Below, piece by piece: positions 24,808 through 34,633 of a DNA stretch of 64,000 bases. The translations under genes were made by a program, and so were the position numbers. Origin of the DNA: Burkholderiaceae bacterium (GTDB taxonomy: Bacteria > Pseudomonadota > Gammaproteobacteria > Burkholderiales > Burkholderiaceae_A); assembly GCA_018882785.1 (NCBI GenBank), contig VERI01000001.1, positions 310,001 through 374,000 on the forward strand, in the 5' to 3' direction. Position 1 is the stretch's first letter. Each line of letters starts with the position of its first letter. The notes under the pieces are model-generated. The model worked only from the letters and a program-made list of their open reading frames with translations. It was not told the origin of the DNA and made no database searches.

Positions 24808-26462
24808 CAATGCCTAAAGTGACGCATACCCGTAAAGACCATGGCAATACCGCGCTCATTGGCGGCCGCAATGACCTCATCATCGCGCACAGATCCACCT
24901 GGCTGAATCACGCAGGTGGCTCCAGTATCCGCCACGGCGTCTAGGCCATCACGAAATGGAAAAAACGCATCCGAGGCGACGGCGGAATCTTTTAAGTGAA
25001 GGCCTGCATGTTGCGCCTTGATGGCAGCGATACGTGCGGAATCAATCCTGCTCATCTGGCCTGCGCCCACGCCGAGGGTCATGCCATCCCCGCAGAATAC
25101 GATCGCGTTGCTCTTCACCCATGTGCAGACCTTCCAGGCAAAAAAGAGATCCTGTAATTGGGCTGGCGTTGGCTGTCTGTTGGTGACCACTTTGAGCTGA
25201 TCACGGGTCAGGGTATTACGGTCGGGCGTCTGAACAAGTAGCCCACCGCTCACCCGTCTGATATCCCAGCCTGAGGAGACTGCGGCATCATCACCGAGCG
25301 GTAACTGAAGAAGGCGTAGATTGGTCTTTGCCGAAAATATTTTGAGTGCCTCTGCATCAAAACCGGGCGCAATGATCACTTCTGCAAATTGCTTAGAGAT
25401 TTCTTGTGCAGCAACGCCGGAGAGGGTTGTATTGAAAGCCAGAATGCCGCCGAAGGCTGAGGTTGGATCGGTCTTAAAGGCCTTCTGGTACGCCGTCACG
25501 GCATCGCTGCCGACGGCTACACCACATGGATTGGCATGCTTGACAATGACACAGGCGGGCTCAGAAAAGCTTCGCACACAAGACCATGCCGCGTCGGCAT
25601 CGGCCACATTGTTGAAGGACAACTCCTTGCCTTGAAGCTGGGTGTAGCTGGCGAGCGTGCCATCTTGGGCGCGGGGATCTCGGTAAAACGCCGCGCTCTG
25701 GTGCGGATTTTCTCCATAACGCATCCCTTGCACTTTGTGGACCTGCAGGGTCAGAACCTCCGGATAGGCATCGGCATGTCTTGGATCGGGCGGCATACAG
25801 CCCCGACTGGTCTCGGCGTCTGGCGCGGGCGACACGGCATTCAAAAAGTTACTGATTGCGCCGTCGTAGTCCGCGGTGTGGGCAAACACCTTTTTGGCAA
25901 GTCGTTGCCGCGTTGGCCAGCTGAGACTCATCTCGTGCGCATCCATTTCTGCCAGCAGCACGGAATAGTCACTTGGGTCAATCACGACCGCAACACCGTC
26001 ATGATTTTTGGCGCCCGCCCTGAGCATGGCAGGACCTCCAATGTCGATATTTTCTGCAATGTCCTCGTAACTCGCATCGGGCCGCGCCAGGGTTTCACGA
26101 AACGGATAAAGATTGACCACAAGAAGGTCGATGGGCTGAAACCCGGCGGCCTCCAGAGCCTGAAGGTGATGGGCGCTGTCCCGACGTGCCAAGAGCCCGC
26201 CATGCACGGCAGGATGGAGTGTCTTGACACGGCCATCGAGCATCTCGGGAAATCGTGTGATGTCTTCAACGGGGGTGACGTTTACTCCCGACTTAGATAA
26301 GAGCGAGGCCGTGCCGCCCGTCGAGAGGAGTGTGATCCCGCGGGATTGAAGTGCCTTTGCAAATTCAACAATCCCTTGCTTATCTGAAACGCTGATCAGC
26401 GCGCGCCTGACTTTGATTCGGTTGGGCCGGGGGGATGAGACAACGGGGGCGACATGTGACAC
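24807..26462 (-). CDS. purH: PurH, bifunctional AICAR transformylase/IMP cyclohydrolase
   Basis: This 551-residue enzyme performs the last two steps of IMP synthesis in the cytoplasm. The N-terminal cyclohydrolase domain begins [20 protein letters not shown] and contains [10 protein letters not shown] and [20 protein letters not shown]. The transformylase domain has [20 protein letters not shown], the catalytic Lys-His pair in [15 protein letters not shown], and ends [19 protein letters not shown]. It carries about twenty extra N-terminal residues before the family start. The preceding gene is fis, 15 bases upstream. Confidence 0.97.
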   Translation of the reverse strand: MSHVAPVVSSPRPNRIKVRRALISVSDKQGIVEFAKALQSRGITLLSTGGTASLLSKSGVNVTPVEDITRFPEMLDGRVKTLHPAVHGGLLARRDSAHHLQALEAAGFQPIDLLVVNLYPFRETLARPDASYEDIAENIDIGGPAMLRAGAKNHDGVAVVIDPSDYSVLLAEMDAHEMSLSWPTRQRLAKKVFAHTADYDGAISNFLNAVSPAPDAETSRGCMPPDPRHADAYPEVLTLQVHKVQGMRYGENPHQSAAFYRDPRAQDGTLASYTQLQGKELSFNNVADADAAWSCVRSFSEPACVIVKHANPCGVAVGSDAVTAYQKAFKTDPTSAFGGILAFNTTLSGVAAQEISKQFAEVIIAPGFDAEALKIFSAKTNLRLLQLPLGDDAAVSSGWDIRRVSGGLLVQTPDRNTLTRDQLKVVTNRQPTPAQLQDLFFAWKVCTWVKSNAIVFCGDGMTLGVGAGQMSRIDSARIAAIKAQHAGLHLKDSAVASDAFFPFRDGLDAVADTGATCVIQPGGSVRDDEVIAAANERGIAMVFTGMRHFRH

Positions 26463-26477
26463 GCTGGGCTCCAGAAC

Positions 26478-26774
26478 TTAGTCGTGATGGTGGGACTGAC
26501 CATTGGCGGAAGTGCCAATCTGATACAAGGCGAGTTTTTTTCTAAGGGTATTGCGTGTAATGCCCAGCGCAGCGGCAGCATGACTAATATTGCCGCGGTA
26601 TTGCGTCATGACATAGTCAAGTAAAGGCCGCTCAGCGGCCTGGATCACCATGTCGTAGAGGGCATGAGGGGACTGACCATCGAGCGCTTTAAAGTACTGA
26701 TCCAGGGCGCGACGAATCGTCTCCTTAATATTGGCGTCGTCTGGTTTATGCGGCGCAGCGGGATTGGGGTTCAT
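26478..26774 (-). CDS. fis: Fis-family nucleoid/regulatory protein
   Basis: This 98-residue Fis-like DNA-binding protein has the helical segment IKETIRRALDQYFKALDG and the C-terminal helix-turn-helix MTQYRGNISHAAAALGITRN followed by TLRKKLALYQIG, typical of Fis. The tail ends in a His-rich stretch (GQSHHHD). The ATG at 26774 lies inside the end of dusB; a TTG at 26798 would add eight residues. The dusB-fis order matches the E. coli operon. No clear ribosome-binding site is seen, so coupling to dusB is likely. Confidence 0.92.
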   Translation of the reverse strand: MNPNPAAPHKPDDANIKETIRRALDQYFKALDGQSPHALYDMVIQAAERPLLDYVMTQYRGNISHAAAALGITRNTLRKKLALYQIGTSANGQSHHHD

Positions 26775-27774
26775 ATTGACGTGCAAAGAATTGTTCAATT
26801 GCGCTGAGTTGCTCGTCGGGTGATTCCAAACGATTTAAAGTTTCGCGAAAAATTTTTACTCCCGGCAGGCCCTTAAGATACCAGCCGATATGCTTTCGCG
26901 CTGTGCGCACTCCCGTGAACTCGCCATAAAAGGCGTAGTGGTCCTGCAGATGATCTTTTAGCCAGCCTGCGATGTCGGCATCAGCCGGGTCAGGCAGTAG
27001 TTCTCCGGTCTGCAGATAGTGGTCGATCTGACGAAAAATCCACGGCCTGCCTTGGGCGGCCCGGCCGATCATCACCGCATCGGCGCCCGTATAGCGGATC
27101 ACTTCGGCTGCCTTTTGTGGGCTGTCAATATCGCCATTGGCCACAATGGGAATAGAAGATTGTTGTTTGATTGCAGCGATCGTGTCGTATTCTGCGTTGC
27201 CTTGATATCGGTCCGCCCGCGTTCGGCCATGAATCGTAATCATGGCGATGCCTGCTGCCTCGGCCATGCGAGCGATCTCTGGCGCATTTCGATGCGCTGC
27301 ATCCCATCCGGTGCGCATCTTCAGTGTCACAGGCACGCCGTCCCGACCCACTGCGTGGATAACAGCCTCGATGATCTGACGAATCACAGCTGGGGTCTGC
27401 ATCAGGGCGGATCCCGCGGCAACGTTACACACTTTTTTCGCTGGGCAGCCCATATTTAGGTCAATAATCTGAGCCCCACGGTCTACGTTAAAGCGAGCGG
27501 CCTGCGCCATCATGGCAGGATCAGCGCCAGCAATTTGAATTGCTTTTGGTTCAATCTCCCCGTCGTGATTGGTACGTCGGGTGGTTTTATCCGTTGCCCA
27601 GAGCAGGGCATTGGATGCGGCCATTTCACTGACTGCATAGCCAGCGCCGAGCCGTTTACACAATTGCCGGTAAGGCCGGTCGGTGACGCCCGCCATCGGT
27701 GCCACGAAGACGCGATTCGGCAATTGGTAAGGGCCGATTGAAAGTGGGGCACCAAAAAGAGGAAAGGACGCCAT
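26746..27774 (-). CDS. dusB: DusB, tRNA-dihydrouridine synthase
   Basis: This 342-residue FMN enzyme reduces uridines in tRNA. Family signatures are RVFVAPMAGVTDRPYRQLCK, IDLNMGCPAKKVCNVAAGSA with the catalytic cysteine, VTLKMRTGWD, ITIHGRTRADRYQGNAEY, PIVANGDIDSPQKA and GADAVMIGRAAQGRPWIF. It is the first gene of the dusB-fis pair and lies 23 bases after the ubiH-like gene on the same strand. Confidence 0.95.
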   Translation of the reverse strand: MASFPLFGAPLSIGPYQLPNRVFVAPMAGVTDRPYRQLCKRLGAGYAVSEMAASNALLWATDKTTRRTNHDGEIEPKAIQIAGADPAMMAQAARFNVDRGAQIIDLNMGCPAKKVCNVAAGSALMQTPAVIRQIIEAVIHAVGRDGVPVTLKMRTGWDAAHRNAPEIARMAEAAGIAMITIHGRTRADRYQGNAEYDTIAAIKQQSSIPIVANGDIDSPQKAAEVIRYTGADAVMIGRAAQGRPWIFRQIDHYLQTGELLPDPADADIAGWLKDHLQDHYAFYGEFTGVRTARKHIGWYLKGLPGVKIFRETLNRLESPDEQLSAIEQFFARQYEPQSRCAA

Positions 27775-27797
27775 CTGTTATTTACCTATCCAGACTG

Positions 27798-28883
27798 CTA
27801 TCCACCGAACATCAGCACTTGCCCGAGAAGTCGCTTGGCGCCGGGGATCATGGTCATCGGCCCAATTGATCGGCGCACCCAGGAGGCTCTTGCCAATGCG
27901 TCAGTGGCGGTTCGGACTGTCCAACGATCTGTCTTGCGGCGTTGTGCATAGTCTTGTAAACGGTCTGCGATGCTTCGGCCACGTTGCAGCAGACAAGAGG
28001 CGAGAGTTTCTGCGTCCCGAAAGCCCAGATTGAGCCCTTGCCCGGCGATCGGATGAAGGGTCTGGGCCGAGTTCCCAATCCACACCGTATTTGCCTGAAC
28101 CAGCTGATCCCGCCACTTCAGTCCCAGGGGATAGATTCCCGTAATCTCAACCCGTTTGATTGCGCCGAGTCTTCCGCCCATGACATCGCTGAGCATCTGG
28201 CATTGCATGCCCGCACTTGCCCCTGTGAGTTCGTCTGAGCGTTCGGGGCTACAACACCAAATCAGTGCATATCGGTTCTTCATCGGGAGAAGGGCGACCG
28301 CACCATTGGGAATAAACCGTTCGTAGGCGATGGTGCCGACAGCAGAGGCTGTCTCCGCCCAGCCGATGACAGCATGTTGCGCATAGTCGACAACGACTTT
28401 CATGCCCGAGTCCTGAGAGAGACGATCCGATGCCTGGTAAAGCCCCCCCTCAGCAATGACGTGGACTGATGGCTCTCGCGCGCCGGCGTTTTCTTCAGTC
28501 TGGGTGTTGATCGACAACCCTTCGCGTTTGATCGTCGCGCGAAGCACATTGAGTAGCTGTGAATAGGGTACAAGCCCACCCAGCTCAGGGACGCCCGCAT
28601 TCTCGCTTTTGATCTCCATTGAGCCGAAGTGCCCCTGTGAGGAGACATGTATTCTTTGTATTCTCACGGGCTGGCAGTCGATACCCAACTGCCCAAGCCG
28701 GCTTAACGTCCCCTGCGAGAGCGCCAGAATTCGTGGATCGTCCTGATCGCCAGGCTGGGCCGACTCCAGGCCTGGATCAATGAGCTGGACTGAGGATGGA
28801 GCCCAGCCATACTTCACGAGAAAGAGTGCGGTGAGAATCCCGACCGGCCCGGCCCCCCGAATCTGAACAACGGGATCAGGCAC
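27798..28883 (-). CDS. ubiH: UbiH/Coq6-family FAD monooxygenase
   Basis: This 361-residue flavoprotein hydroxylase probably acts in ubiquinone ring hydroxylation at the inner membrane. The FAD motif is VVQIRGAGPVGILTALFLVK near the start; the second, GNSAQTLHPIAGQGLNLGFR with ALASC-like context, is the classic UbiH/VisC GD/GN motif. A basic, arginine-rich C-terminus (ASWVRRSIGPMTMIPGAKRL) is also usual. It is somewhat shorter than E. coli UbiH. It overlaps pepP by eight bases, matching the pepP-ubiH order of other proteobacteria. Which ring carbon it hydroxylates cannot be told. Confidence 0.85.
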   Translation of the reverse strand: MPDPVVQIRGAGPVGILTALFLVKYGWAPSSVQLIDPGLESAQPGDQDDPRILALSQGTLSRLGQLGIDCQPVRIQRIHVSSQGHFGSMEIKSENAGVPELGGLVPYSQLLNVLRATIKREGLSINTQTEENAGAREPSVHVIAEGGLYQASDRLSQDSGMKVVVDYAQHAVIGWAETASAVGTIAYERFIPNGAVALLPMKNRYALIWCCSPERSDELTGASAGMQCQMLSDVMGGRLGAIKRVEITGIYPLGLKWRDQLVQANTVWIGNSAQTLHPIAGQGLNLGFRDAETLASCLLQRGRSIADRLQDYAQRRKTDRWTVRTATDALARASWVRRSIGPMTMIPGAKRLLGQVLMFGG

Positions 28884-30264
28884 GCATGATCCTTTCTATT
28901 TCGTCCGCCAATACGGGAACATCGCGGGTGAGCAGTAACGGGCCCTGATCTGTGATCAGCGCGTCATCCTCAATTCGAATGCCGATATTCCAGAACTCCT
29001 CGGGAATATCCTCTGATGGCCGGATATAGAGCCCTGGCTCAATGGTCGTGACCATGCCTGGAGCAAAAGGCGTTTTGACGTCGCCAACATCATGCACATC
29101 GAGGCCGAGAAAATGTCCCGTCCGATGCATGTAAAACCGCTTGTAGTCGCCTGACTCAATTGCTGCATCGAGTGACTGTCGGGATATCAGGTTTAAATCC
29201 ATCATGCCCTGGGCGAGCACCCGAACGGCCGCGTCATGGGGATCCGACAAGAGCGCTCCAACTCTTGTGGTATCAACTGCTGCCTGTTGGGCGGCAACCA
29301 CAACATCGTAGGCGGCGCGCTGGGCCGGGGTGAATCGTCCGTTAGCTGGATAGGTTCGGGTAATGTCGGAGGCGTAACCATCGAGCTCGCAGCCCGCATC
29401 AATCAGAACAAGTTCGTTATCCAGCACTGCCCGATTCCCGGCACGGTGGTGCAGGATACAGCTGTGGGGCCCACCCGCAACAATACTGCCGTAGGCGACG
29501 GACTGTGCGCCTGCAGCCCTGAATTCGTGGAGCAGTTCTGCTTCGATTTGGAACTCATGATGTCCCGGCTGCGTGAATTGCATCGCACGAATATGGGCGC
29601 GGGCAGATATTTCAGCCGCCCGACGCATCGTGAGAATTTCATCTTGGTCTTTGATCAGTCGCTGCCGTGCGATGGCGGGACCGATATCGATAATCCGATC
29701 TGGCGCGCTGATCCCAGCCCGTCCCTTTGCCCGTAAGGCATCACACCATTTGCGCAGGCGATCATCGAGCTCCTGATGGCTGCCCATCTGGGCATAAAAA
29801 GCGGGTAGGTTTGCAGCAAGCGCGATCACGGTCTCGTCGAGCATGGCGATATCAATCGCACGGTCCATGCCAAACCGCTCTGCGGCGTGCTGCGGACCTA
29901 CCCGAATCCCATCCCATATTTCCCGCTCCGCATCCCGGGGCCTGCAGGCCAGCACATTTTCCGTTTCTCCATGGGCGTTTACACGCATCAGCCACCAGGC
30001 GTCGGGCTCAGGAAACCCCGTCATGTAGAGAAAATCGCTGTGACTGCGAAAAGGGAAAGGATTGTCTCGATTGCGAATCACTTCTTCGCCGGCCGATATC
30101 ACTGCGAGCCCGCCGCCCTGCTCGGCAATCCATGCGGCAAGACGTTGCCGACGCTGGCTGTGGCGTTGGCCATGTACGGCAGACAAGACCTCGAGCGGCT
30201 GCAACTCGGGCCCGAGTGCAGGCCGAAGAGTCGTCTGTTTGCTGGTGGAGTCGGGGCCATTCAT
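28876..30264 (-). CDS. pepP: PepP, Xaa-Pro aminopeptidase
   Basis: This 462-residue metallopeptidase removes N-terminal residues before proline. The N-terminal creatinase-like domain has FPFRSHSDFLYMTGFPEPDA. The pita-bread catalytic domain shows both aspartate ligands in LIDAGCELDGYASDITRTYP, the histidine in YMHRTGHFLGLDVHDVGD, and the glutamates in TTIEPGLYIRPS and GIRIEDDALIT. It is 25 bases downstream of the murU gene and overlaps ubiH. Confidence 0.95.
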   Translation of the reverse strand: MNGPDSTSKQTTLRPALGPELQPLEVLSAVHGQRHSQRRQRLAAWIAEQGGGLAVISAGEEVIRNRDNPFPFRSHSDFLYMTGFPEPDAWWLMRVNAHGETENVLACRPRDAEREIWDGIRVGPQHAAERFGMDRAIDIAMLDETVIALAANLPAFYAQMGSHQELDDRLRKWCDALRAKGRAGISAPDRIIDIGPAIARQRLIKDQDEILTMRRAAEISARAHIRAMQFTQPGHHEFQIEAELLHEFRAAGAQSVAYGSIVAGGPHSCILHHRAGNRAVLDNELVLIDAGCELDGYASDITRTYPANGRFTPAQRAAYDVVVAAQQAAVDTTRVGALLSDPHDAAVRVLAQGMMDLNLISRQSLDAAIESGDYKRFYMHRTGHFLGLDVHDVGDVKTPFAPGMVTTIEPGLYIRPSEDIPEEFWNIGIRIEDDALITDQGPLLLTRDVPVLADEIERIMRA

Positions 30265-30289
30265 TCTTTGTTCTTCCGATTGGAGAGTT

Positions 30290-31054
30290 CTACGCCTGAT
30301 TTAGCAGCGCAAGCCGCTCTGGCGTTCCGACATCGGACCACATTCCTCGGAAGTGGCTTCCCGTGCATCGGCCCTCTGCAACGGCCCGATGCAACAGGGG
30401 GGCCAGCGCAGCCCGTTCGCCAGGTCGGATCGCGTCAAACAATGATGGATCATAGACGCCAATGCCCGAAAAGGTCAGGCTTTCTAAGGCTGGCCGACGC
30501 ACCACTTGTCGTTCGCTGTGGTTTTCGGAGGGAGGTGCCAGTCCAAAGTCGCCTCCGGGATGGTGCTCTGGGTTATCCACAAGGATCAGGTGGCATCGGG
30601 CATCGGCTGCGGTCGAGGCGGTTTTAGCGCGGAGGATGCTTTGGCCAATCTCAAATGCCTGAGAAATTGGCCAATCGGCGAAGACATCAGCATTGATCAC
30701 CAAAAATGGATTTGGATTGTTATGGCCCTGCGCGTCCATCCAGGGCCGTGCAGCGGCAATGCCACCGGCGGTTTCCAGCGCACCCACGGGCTCACAAGAG
30801 TAACGAACCTGGACCCCATATTGCTCACCCGATCCCACGTGGGATCGGATTTGTTCGCCCAGGTGGGCAAGATTAATGGTGACGGTGCTGATACCCGCCT
30901 GCCCGAGTGCTTCGAGATGCCATTGAATCAGGGGCTTGCCACGAACCCGGATCATCGGCTTGGGAACGGTATCGGTGAGTGGCCGCAGCCGCTCGCCCCG
31001 CCCGGCGGCCAGGATCATGGCATGCATCATTTTGATTTCTGGCACTAAACGCAT
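30290..31054 (-). CDS. murU: MurU, N-acetylmuramate alpha-1-phosphate uridylyltransferase
   Basis: This 254-residue nucleotidyltransferase has the signature MILAAGRGERLRPLTDTVPK near its start, followed by PKPMIRVRGKPLIQWHLEAL, and the middle motifs NPFLVINADVFADW and SGIGVYDPSLFDAI. Together with the adjacent kinase AmgK it forms the MurNAc recycling route of Pseudomonas-like bacteria, making UDP-MurNAc without MurA. It overlaps amgK by ten bases. The first ATG at 31054 gives eight residues before the family start; an ATG at 31030 is equally possible. Confidence 0.88.
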   Translation of the reverse strand: MRLVPEIKMMHAMILAAGRGERLRPLTDTVPKPMIRVRGKPLIQWHLEALGQAGISTVTINLAHLGEQIRSHVGSGEQYGVQVRYSCEPVGALETAGGIAAARPWMDAQGHNNPNPFLVINADVFADWPISQAFEIGQSILRAKTASTAADARCHLILVDNPEHHPGGDFGLAPPSENHSERQVVRRPALESLTFSGIGVYDPSLFDAIRPGERAALAPLLHRAVAEGRCTGSHFRGMWSDVGTPERLALLNQA

Positions 31055-32097
31055 CGCTCGAGAAGTTTTGCTAATGGACCAAGTCCTTGATATCGACGTG
31101 CGGCAGAAATCGCGTAACGCAGCACCACTGGAAGGTCTTTCAGGTATCCATCTTTACCGTCACGAACGCTGAGTCGGGTAAAGATTCCGAGTACTTTGAG
31201 ATGACGCTGTAGCCCCATCCACTCGAAATCCCGCCAGAAGTCAGAGAAATCTCCAGGCACCGGCAGCTGAGCTTGCCGCGCCTTATCCCAGTAGTCGATT
31301 GCCCAATCGAGCTGGACCTCCTCAGGCCACTCCACGTATGCATCGCGCAGCAATGACACGAGGTCGTAGGTCAGAGGCCCCATGACTGCATCCTGAAAAT
31401 CAAGTATTCCGGGATTATTTTGGCTGGTCAGCATCAGATTGCGACTGTGATAGTCCCGATGCACCAGGGCGGTAGGCTGGGAGAGGCAGGCCTGTGCGAT
31501 GCGGTCATAAATCTGCAAGAGCTGCTCTTGTTCAGCCTCGCTCATCCGGATCGGCGTGTGATGCGCGAGGAACCACTCGTCAAAGAGCCGCATTTCTTGC
31601 ATCAGCCGGCCGTGGTCATACGGCATCAGGCTGGCAATCGTCGGTGCGCTCAAGTGTTCAAGGCTGAAGCGCTGAAAGCGGACGAGGGCCTGGTGGGCGT
31701 CTTGGTACAACGATCGGCATGCCTGCGGATCATGACCGCGAGAGGCGATGACCTGGGCGTAGGTGTCTTTGCCCAGGTCATCACACAGAAGAAATCCCTG
31801 GACTGGGTCATCCATCCAAATGGTCGGTGACTGCACGCCAGCCTGGGCCAATAGCCTGCTGATGGTGATAAACGGCTGGATATTCTCTTTTTCAGGGGGT
31901 GCATCCATCAGAATCAGATGGGAGGACAGTCCTTTGCGCTGCGCCTGAAGCCGGAAATAGCGCCTAAAAGAAGCATCGCTAGAAGCCGGCTGAATGGACT
32001 CTGGGGCGACTTCCCAGCCCAGGCTGTTGAGCGTTAAGCGCTGGTTCTGGATCCAGACGAGGGCTTGTGTTTGACGGGGATCAGCGGGGGAGTTCAT
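31045..32097 (-). CDS. amgK: AmgK, N-acetylmuramate/N-acetylglucosamine kinase
   Basis: This 350-residue aminoglycoside phosphotransferase-fold kinase phosphorylates MurNAc at C1 in cell-wall recycling. The catalytic loop LVHRDYHSRNLMLTSQNN and the metal-binding GILDFQDAVMGPLTYDLVSL are clear. An N-terminal nucleotide-binding lobe has SSDASFRRYFRLQAQ and LILMDAPPEKENIQPFITIS. It is paired with murU on one transcript, the diagnostic context for this family. It is divergent from lptD, whose start is 34 bases away. Confidence 0.9.
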   Translation of the reverse strand: MNSPADPRQTQALVWIQNQRLTLNSLGWEVAPESIQPASSDASFRRYFRLQAQRKGLSSHLILMDAPPEKENIQPFITISRLLAQAGVQSPTIWMDDPVQGFLLCDDLGKDTYAQVIASRGHDPQACRSLYQDAHQALVRFQRFSLEHLSAPTIASLMPYDHGRLMQEMRLFDEWFLAHHTPIRMSEAEQEQLLQIYDRIAQACLSQPTALVHRDYHSRNLMLTSQNNPGILDFQDAVMGPLTYDLVSLLRDAYVEWPEEVQLDWAIDYWDKARQAQLPVPGDFSDFWRDFEWMGLQRHLKVLGIFTRLSVRDGKDGYLKDLPVVLRYAISAARRYQGLGPLAKLLERCV

Positions 32098-32120
32098 GAG
32101 GCGTTCTAAAGGGCCCTACC

Positions 32121-32126
32121 TATAAT
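32121..32126 (+). promoter_or_regulatory. TATAAT box between amgK and lptD
   Basis: A perfect TATAAT lies at 32121-32126, in the 34-base gap between the divergent amgK and lptD starts. No good -35 box is present 16-18 bases upstream. The reverse complement (TATTAT) could serve amgK. As a plus-strand -10 box it would place transcription start at or after the ATG at 32132. Confidence 0.3.
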
Positions 32127-32131
32127 AGAGC

Positions 32132-34633
32132 ATGCAATTTTTCGGGATCGTCACCCTGTGGATGGGCCGGGAGCTGACGCCCGTGCTGTTGCGCACTCGC
32201 CGTTGGCTGCTGGCAGGACTTCTGGCCGGCTGGGCGGTCCCGGCATGGCCATTTTTCCCCTCCGCATCTTGTACGTCTGCCTCAGACCCAGCCGAGCCGA
32301 TTCAGGTTGCCCAGGCCTTTGGCAGCCCCCAGAGAATCGCAGCCACACCACAGATTTTGCTTGCCCAGGGGGTCTCGACACCTTTTGGCCTCAAATTCGA
32401 TCCGGTTCTTAATCTGGAGCCCTCTTCGACTTCGGATACGCCGGTGTACATGTTTGGCCGGGATATCACCGGCCAGACAGAAGATGTGATCGAGTCCAGG
32501 GGGGATGCCGAGTTTCGAAAGCTTGGACTGTTCATCAAGGGAGACACCATTCGCCATGACCTGGTAAGGGACGAGCTTTACGCGGAAGGAAACGTTAAAT
32601 TTTTTCGAGAGGGCGAGTACTACGAGGGCCCAAAACTGCGACTGCGACTGGGCACCACACAGGGATTTTTTGACGATGTGACATATCAGCTGGTCTCTAC
32701 AGGTGGGCGCGGCACTGCGCAGCGGGCCGAATTCATCCAGCCGCTGGAGACCCGGCTCACCCAGGTCACGTACACCACTTGCCCGCGGGATCGTCCAGCC
32801 TGGGAGCTCCGCATGCGGGAGATGCTGATTGATCAGGTGCGAGAGGTTGGTGCGACCCGATCGGCAACCTTGTACTGGGCGGGCATGCCCTTGCTGCCTT
32901 TCGGAGACACATCCTTTGCGATTGGCGAGGGCCGAAAAACGGGATTTTTGCCTCCCTCCTACACAACGTCGACCCGGCTGGGTTTGGATGTCCGCGCACC
33001 GTTTTATTGGAACATCGCGCCTCAGCACGACATGACGCTGTATCCACGATTGATCACCAAGCGCGGCTTTCAGCTTGGCAACGAGTTTCGTTTTCTTCGG
33101 CCCAATGCAGCGGGATCGTTTGCCTATGAGGTGCTGCCAAATGATAGCCAGTCGGGAATTACACGCCAGTTCGGGTCGGTGATCACCAGCGTGCGGCCGA
33201 TGCCCAACCTTACCCTTGGCTTAAATGTGCAGCGTGCATCGGACAATAACTATTTTTCTGATCTCGGAAACTCGCTGCTGGTTTCGGCGCAGCGTCTGTT
33301 GCCGGGCTCTGTGACCATGAATGCCGCAGTGGCGGGCTGGAATGTGCAGGCAGAGGCTCAGGAATTTCAGTTGCTGCAGGACACCGGCGCACCCTTAATC
33401 CGCCCCTATAGTTTTGCGCCGAAATTGGTCGCATCGCGGGCACACCGGGCGGTCGGTCCGGATGAGCCTCCGCTGGACTGGCGTGTTTCCGGTGAATTGG
33501 CCTCATTTCGGCACCCGACACTTGCCGAAGGAGAGCGACTGGTGGGCACCGGATCCGTTGCCTGGAGGCATTTTCAAAACGGTTTGAATATCACGCCCAA
33601 GCTCTCGGTGCATGCCACCCATTACGCACAGAGCAAGCCAGGCGACGGCATACTCACGGCCCAGAAGTACGCCAACGCTGCACTGGGCATTTACACAAAC
33701 AATATCAACTCTGGCGCGGCGACCGCCTATACACGTGTGCTTCCCACAGTGAGCACGGATATTTCCACCACGTTGGATCGGTCAATTAAATTCCGAGGTA
33801 TCGGTGTTGAGCAGACATTGGAACCGCGGCTGTCTTACGTCTACACGCCGTATAAGAATCAGTCGGATTATCCGGTCTTCGATACGGGCTCGCCGAGCCT
33901 GAATTTTGCACAGCTCTTCTCTGATCAGGCGTTCAATGGACACGACCGTGTCGCCGACCTGAATCAGATTACTGCCGGTGTAACCACCCGTTTTATTGAA
34001 GAGCAGACGGGAGCTGAACGGCTTCGGGCGGCTGTCGGACAGCGGTTTTATTTCTCCGATCAGCGTGTCACCCTGCCCGGGGGAACGATCCGCTCAGATC
34101 GTCGCTCCGATCTTCTGGGCCAGGCCTCTGTCCGCCCAAGAAAAGATTTCACCATTGATTCGTTAGCGCGATACACGCCCGATACGTCCCAATGGCAGAG
34201 CGTCTCGATTGTGAGCCGATTTAATCCCAAGCCGGCGAATACGCTCAGTGTGGCATATCGATTTGTACGAGAGTCCTCTAATACGGTGGATGTGGCGTTT
34301 CAGTGGCCAGTGTCTCCGTACTGGTATGCGATCGGCCGATATCAGCAGGCCCTGCGTAATGTGGGTGGCGTGAAGGAGCAATTTAATCCTGGGCTGGTCG
34401 AGGCCTTGGCGGGATTCGAATACGATGGCGGATGTTGGGTCGCGCGTATTGTTGCCCAGCAGTACGCCGCAAGCGCCAGTCAGCGCAACACCGCGATTTT
34501 CTTTCAGATTGAACTAAACGGTCTTGCCCGAGTCGGAACAGATCCCCTGGCGGCGCTACGAAGAAATATCCCGAATTACCAGGTGATTAACCAGATCACG
34601 CCGCTTCCATCGAAATTTGATAATTTCCAGTAA
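32132..34633 (+). CDS. lptD: LptD, LPS-assembly outer membrane protein
   Basis: This 833-residue protein inserts lipopolysaccharide into the outer membrane with LptE. It has a signal segment (TRRWLLAGLLAGWAVPAWP), the OstA-like N-terminal domain around DDVTYQLVSTGGRGTAQRAE and LTQVTYTTCPRDRPAWELRM, and a large beta-barrel ending in a membrane-strand pattern (TAIFFQIELNGLARVGTDPL). Cysteines at the N-terminal (PSASCTSA) and late (YDGGCWVARI) positions fit the disulfide-linked design. An ATG at 32162 also keeps the signal peptide and may be the real start if the TATAAT at 32121 is used. surA follows, overlapping by one base. Confidence 0.93.
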   Translation: MQFFGIVTLWMGRELTPVLLRTRRWLLAGLLAGWAVPAWPFFPSASCTSASDPAEPIQVAQAFGSPQRIAATPQILLAQGVSTPFGLKFDPVLNLEPSSTSDTPVYMFGRDITGQTEDVIESRGDAEFRKLGLFIKGDTIRHDLVRDELYAEGNVKFFREGEYYEGPKLRLRLGTTQGFFDDVTYQLVSTGGRGTAQRAEFIQPLETRLTQVTYTTCPRDRPAWELRMREMLIDQVREVGATRSATLYWAGMPLLPFGDTSFAIGEGRKTGFLPPSYTTSTRLGLDVRAPFYWNIAPQHDMTLYPRLITKRGFQLGNEFRFLRPNAAGSFAYEVLPNDSQSGITRQFGSVITSVRPMPNLTLGLNVQRASDNNYFSDLGNSLLVSAQRLLPGSVTMNAAVAGWNVQAEAQEFQLLQDTGAPLIRPYSFAPKLVASRAHRAVGPDEPPLDWRVSGELASFRHPTLAEGERLVGTGSVAWRHFQNGLNITPKLSVHATHYAQSKPGDGILTAQKYANAALGIYTNNINSGAATAYTRVLPTVSTDISTTLDRSIKFRGIGVEQTLEPRLSYVYTPYKNQSDYPVFDTGSPSLNFAQLFSDQAFNGHDRVADLNQITAGVTTRFIEEQTGAERLRAAVGQRFYFSDQRVTLPGGTIRSDRRSDLLGQASVRPRKDFTIDSLARYTPDTSQWQSVSIVSRFNPKPANTLSVAYRFVRESSNTVDVAFQWPVSPYWYAIGRYQQALRNVGGVKEQFNPGLVEALAGFEYDGGCWVARIVAQQYAASASQRNTAIFFQIELNGLARVGTDPLAALRRNIPNYQVINQITPLPSKFDNFQ

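Noticed and set aside
25536..26300. 254-residue open frame on the plus strand within purH
   Set aside because: It is antisense to a complete, strongly conserved purH gene, has no recognisable domain and lacks a ribosome-binding site. It is a shadow of purH codon usage.
32071..32076. TTGACG as a -35 box for lptD
   Set aside because: It is 44 bases from the TATAAT box, far beyond the 16-18 base spacing needed.
32282..33028. 248-residue open frame on the minus strand within lptD
   Set aside because: It is antisense to the N-terminal domain of lptD, which is fully explained; no family resemblance.
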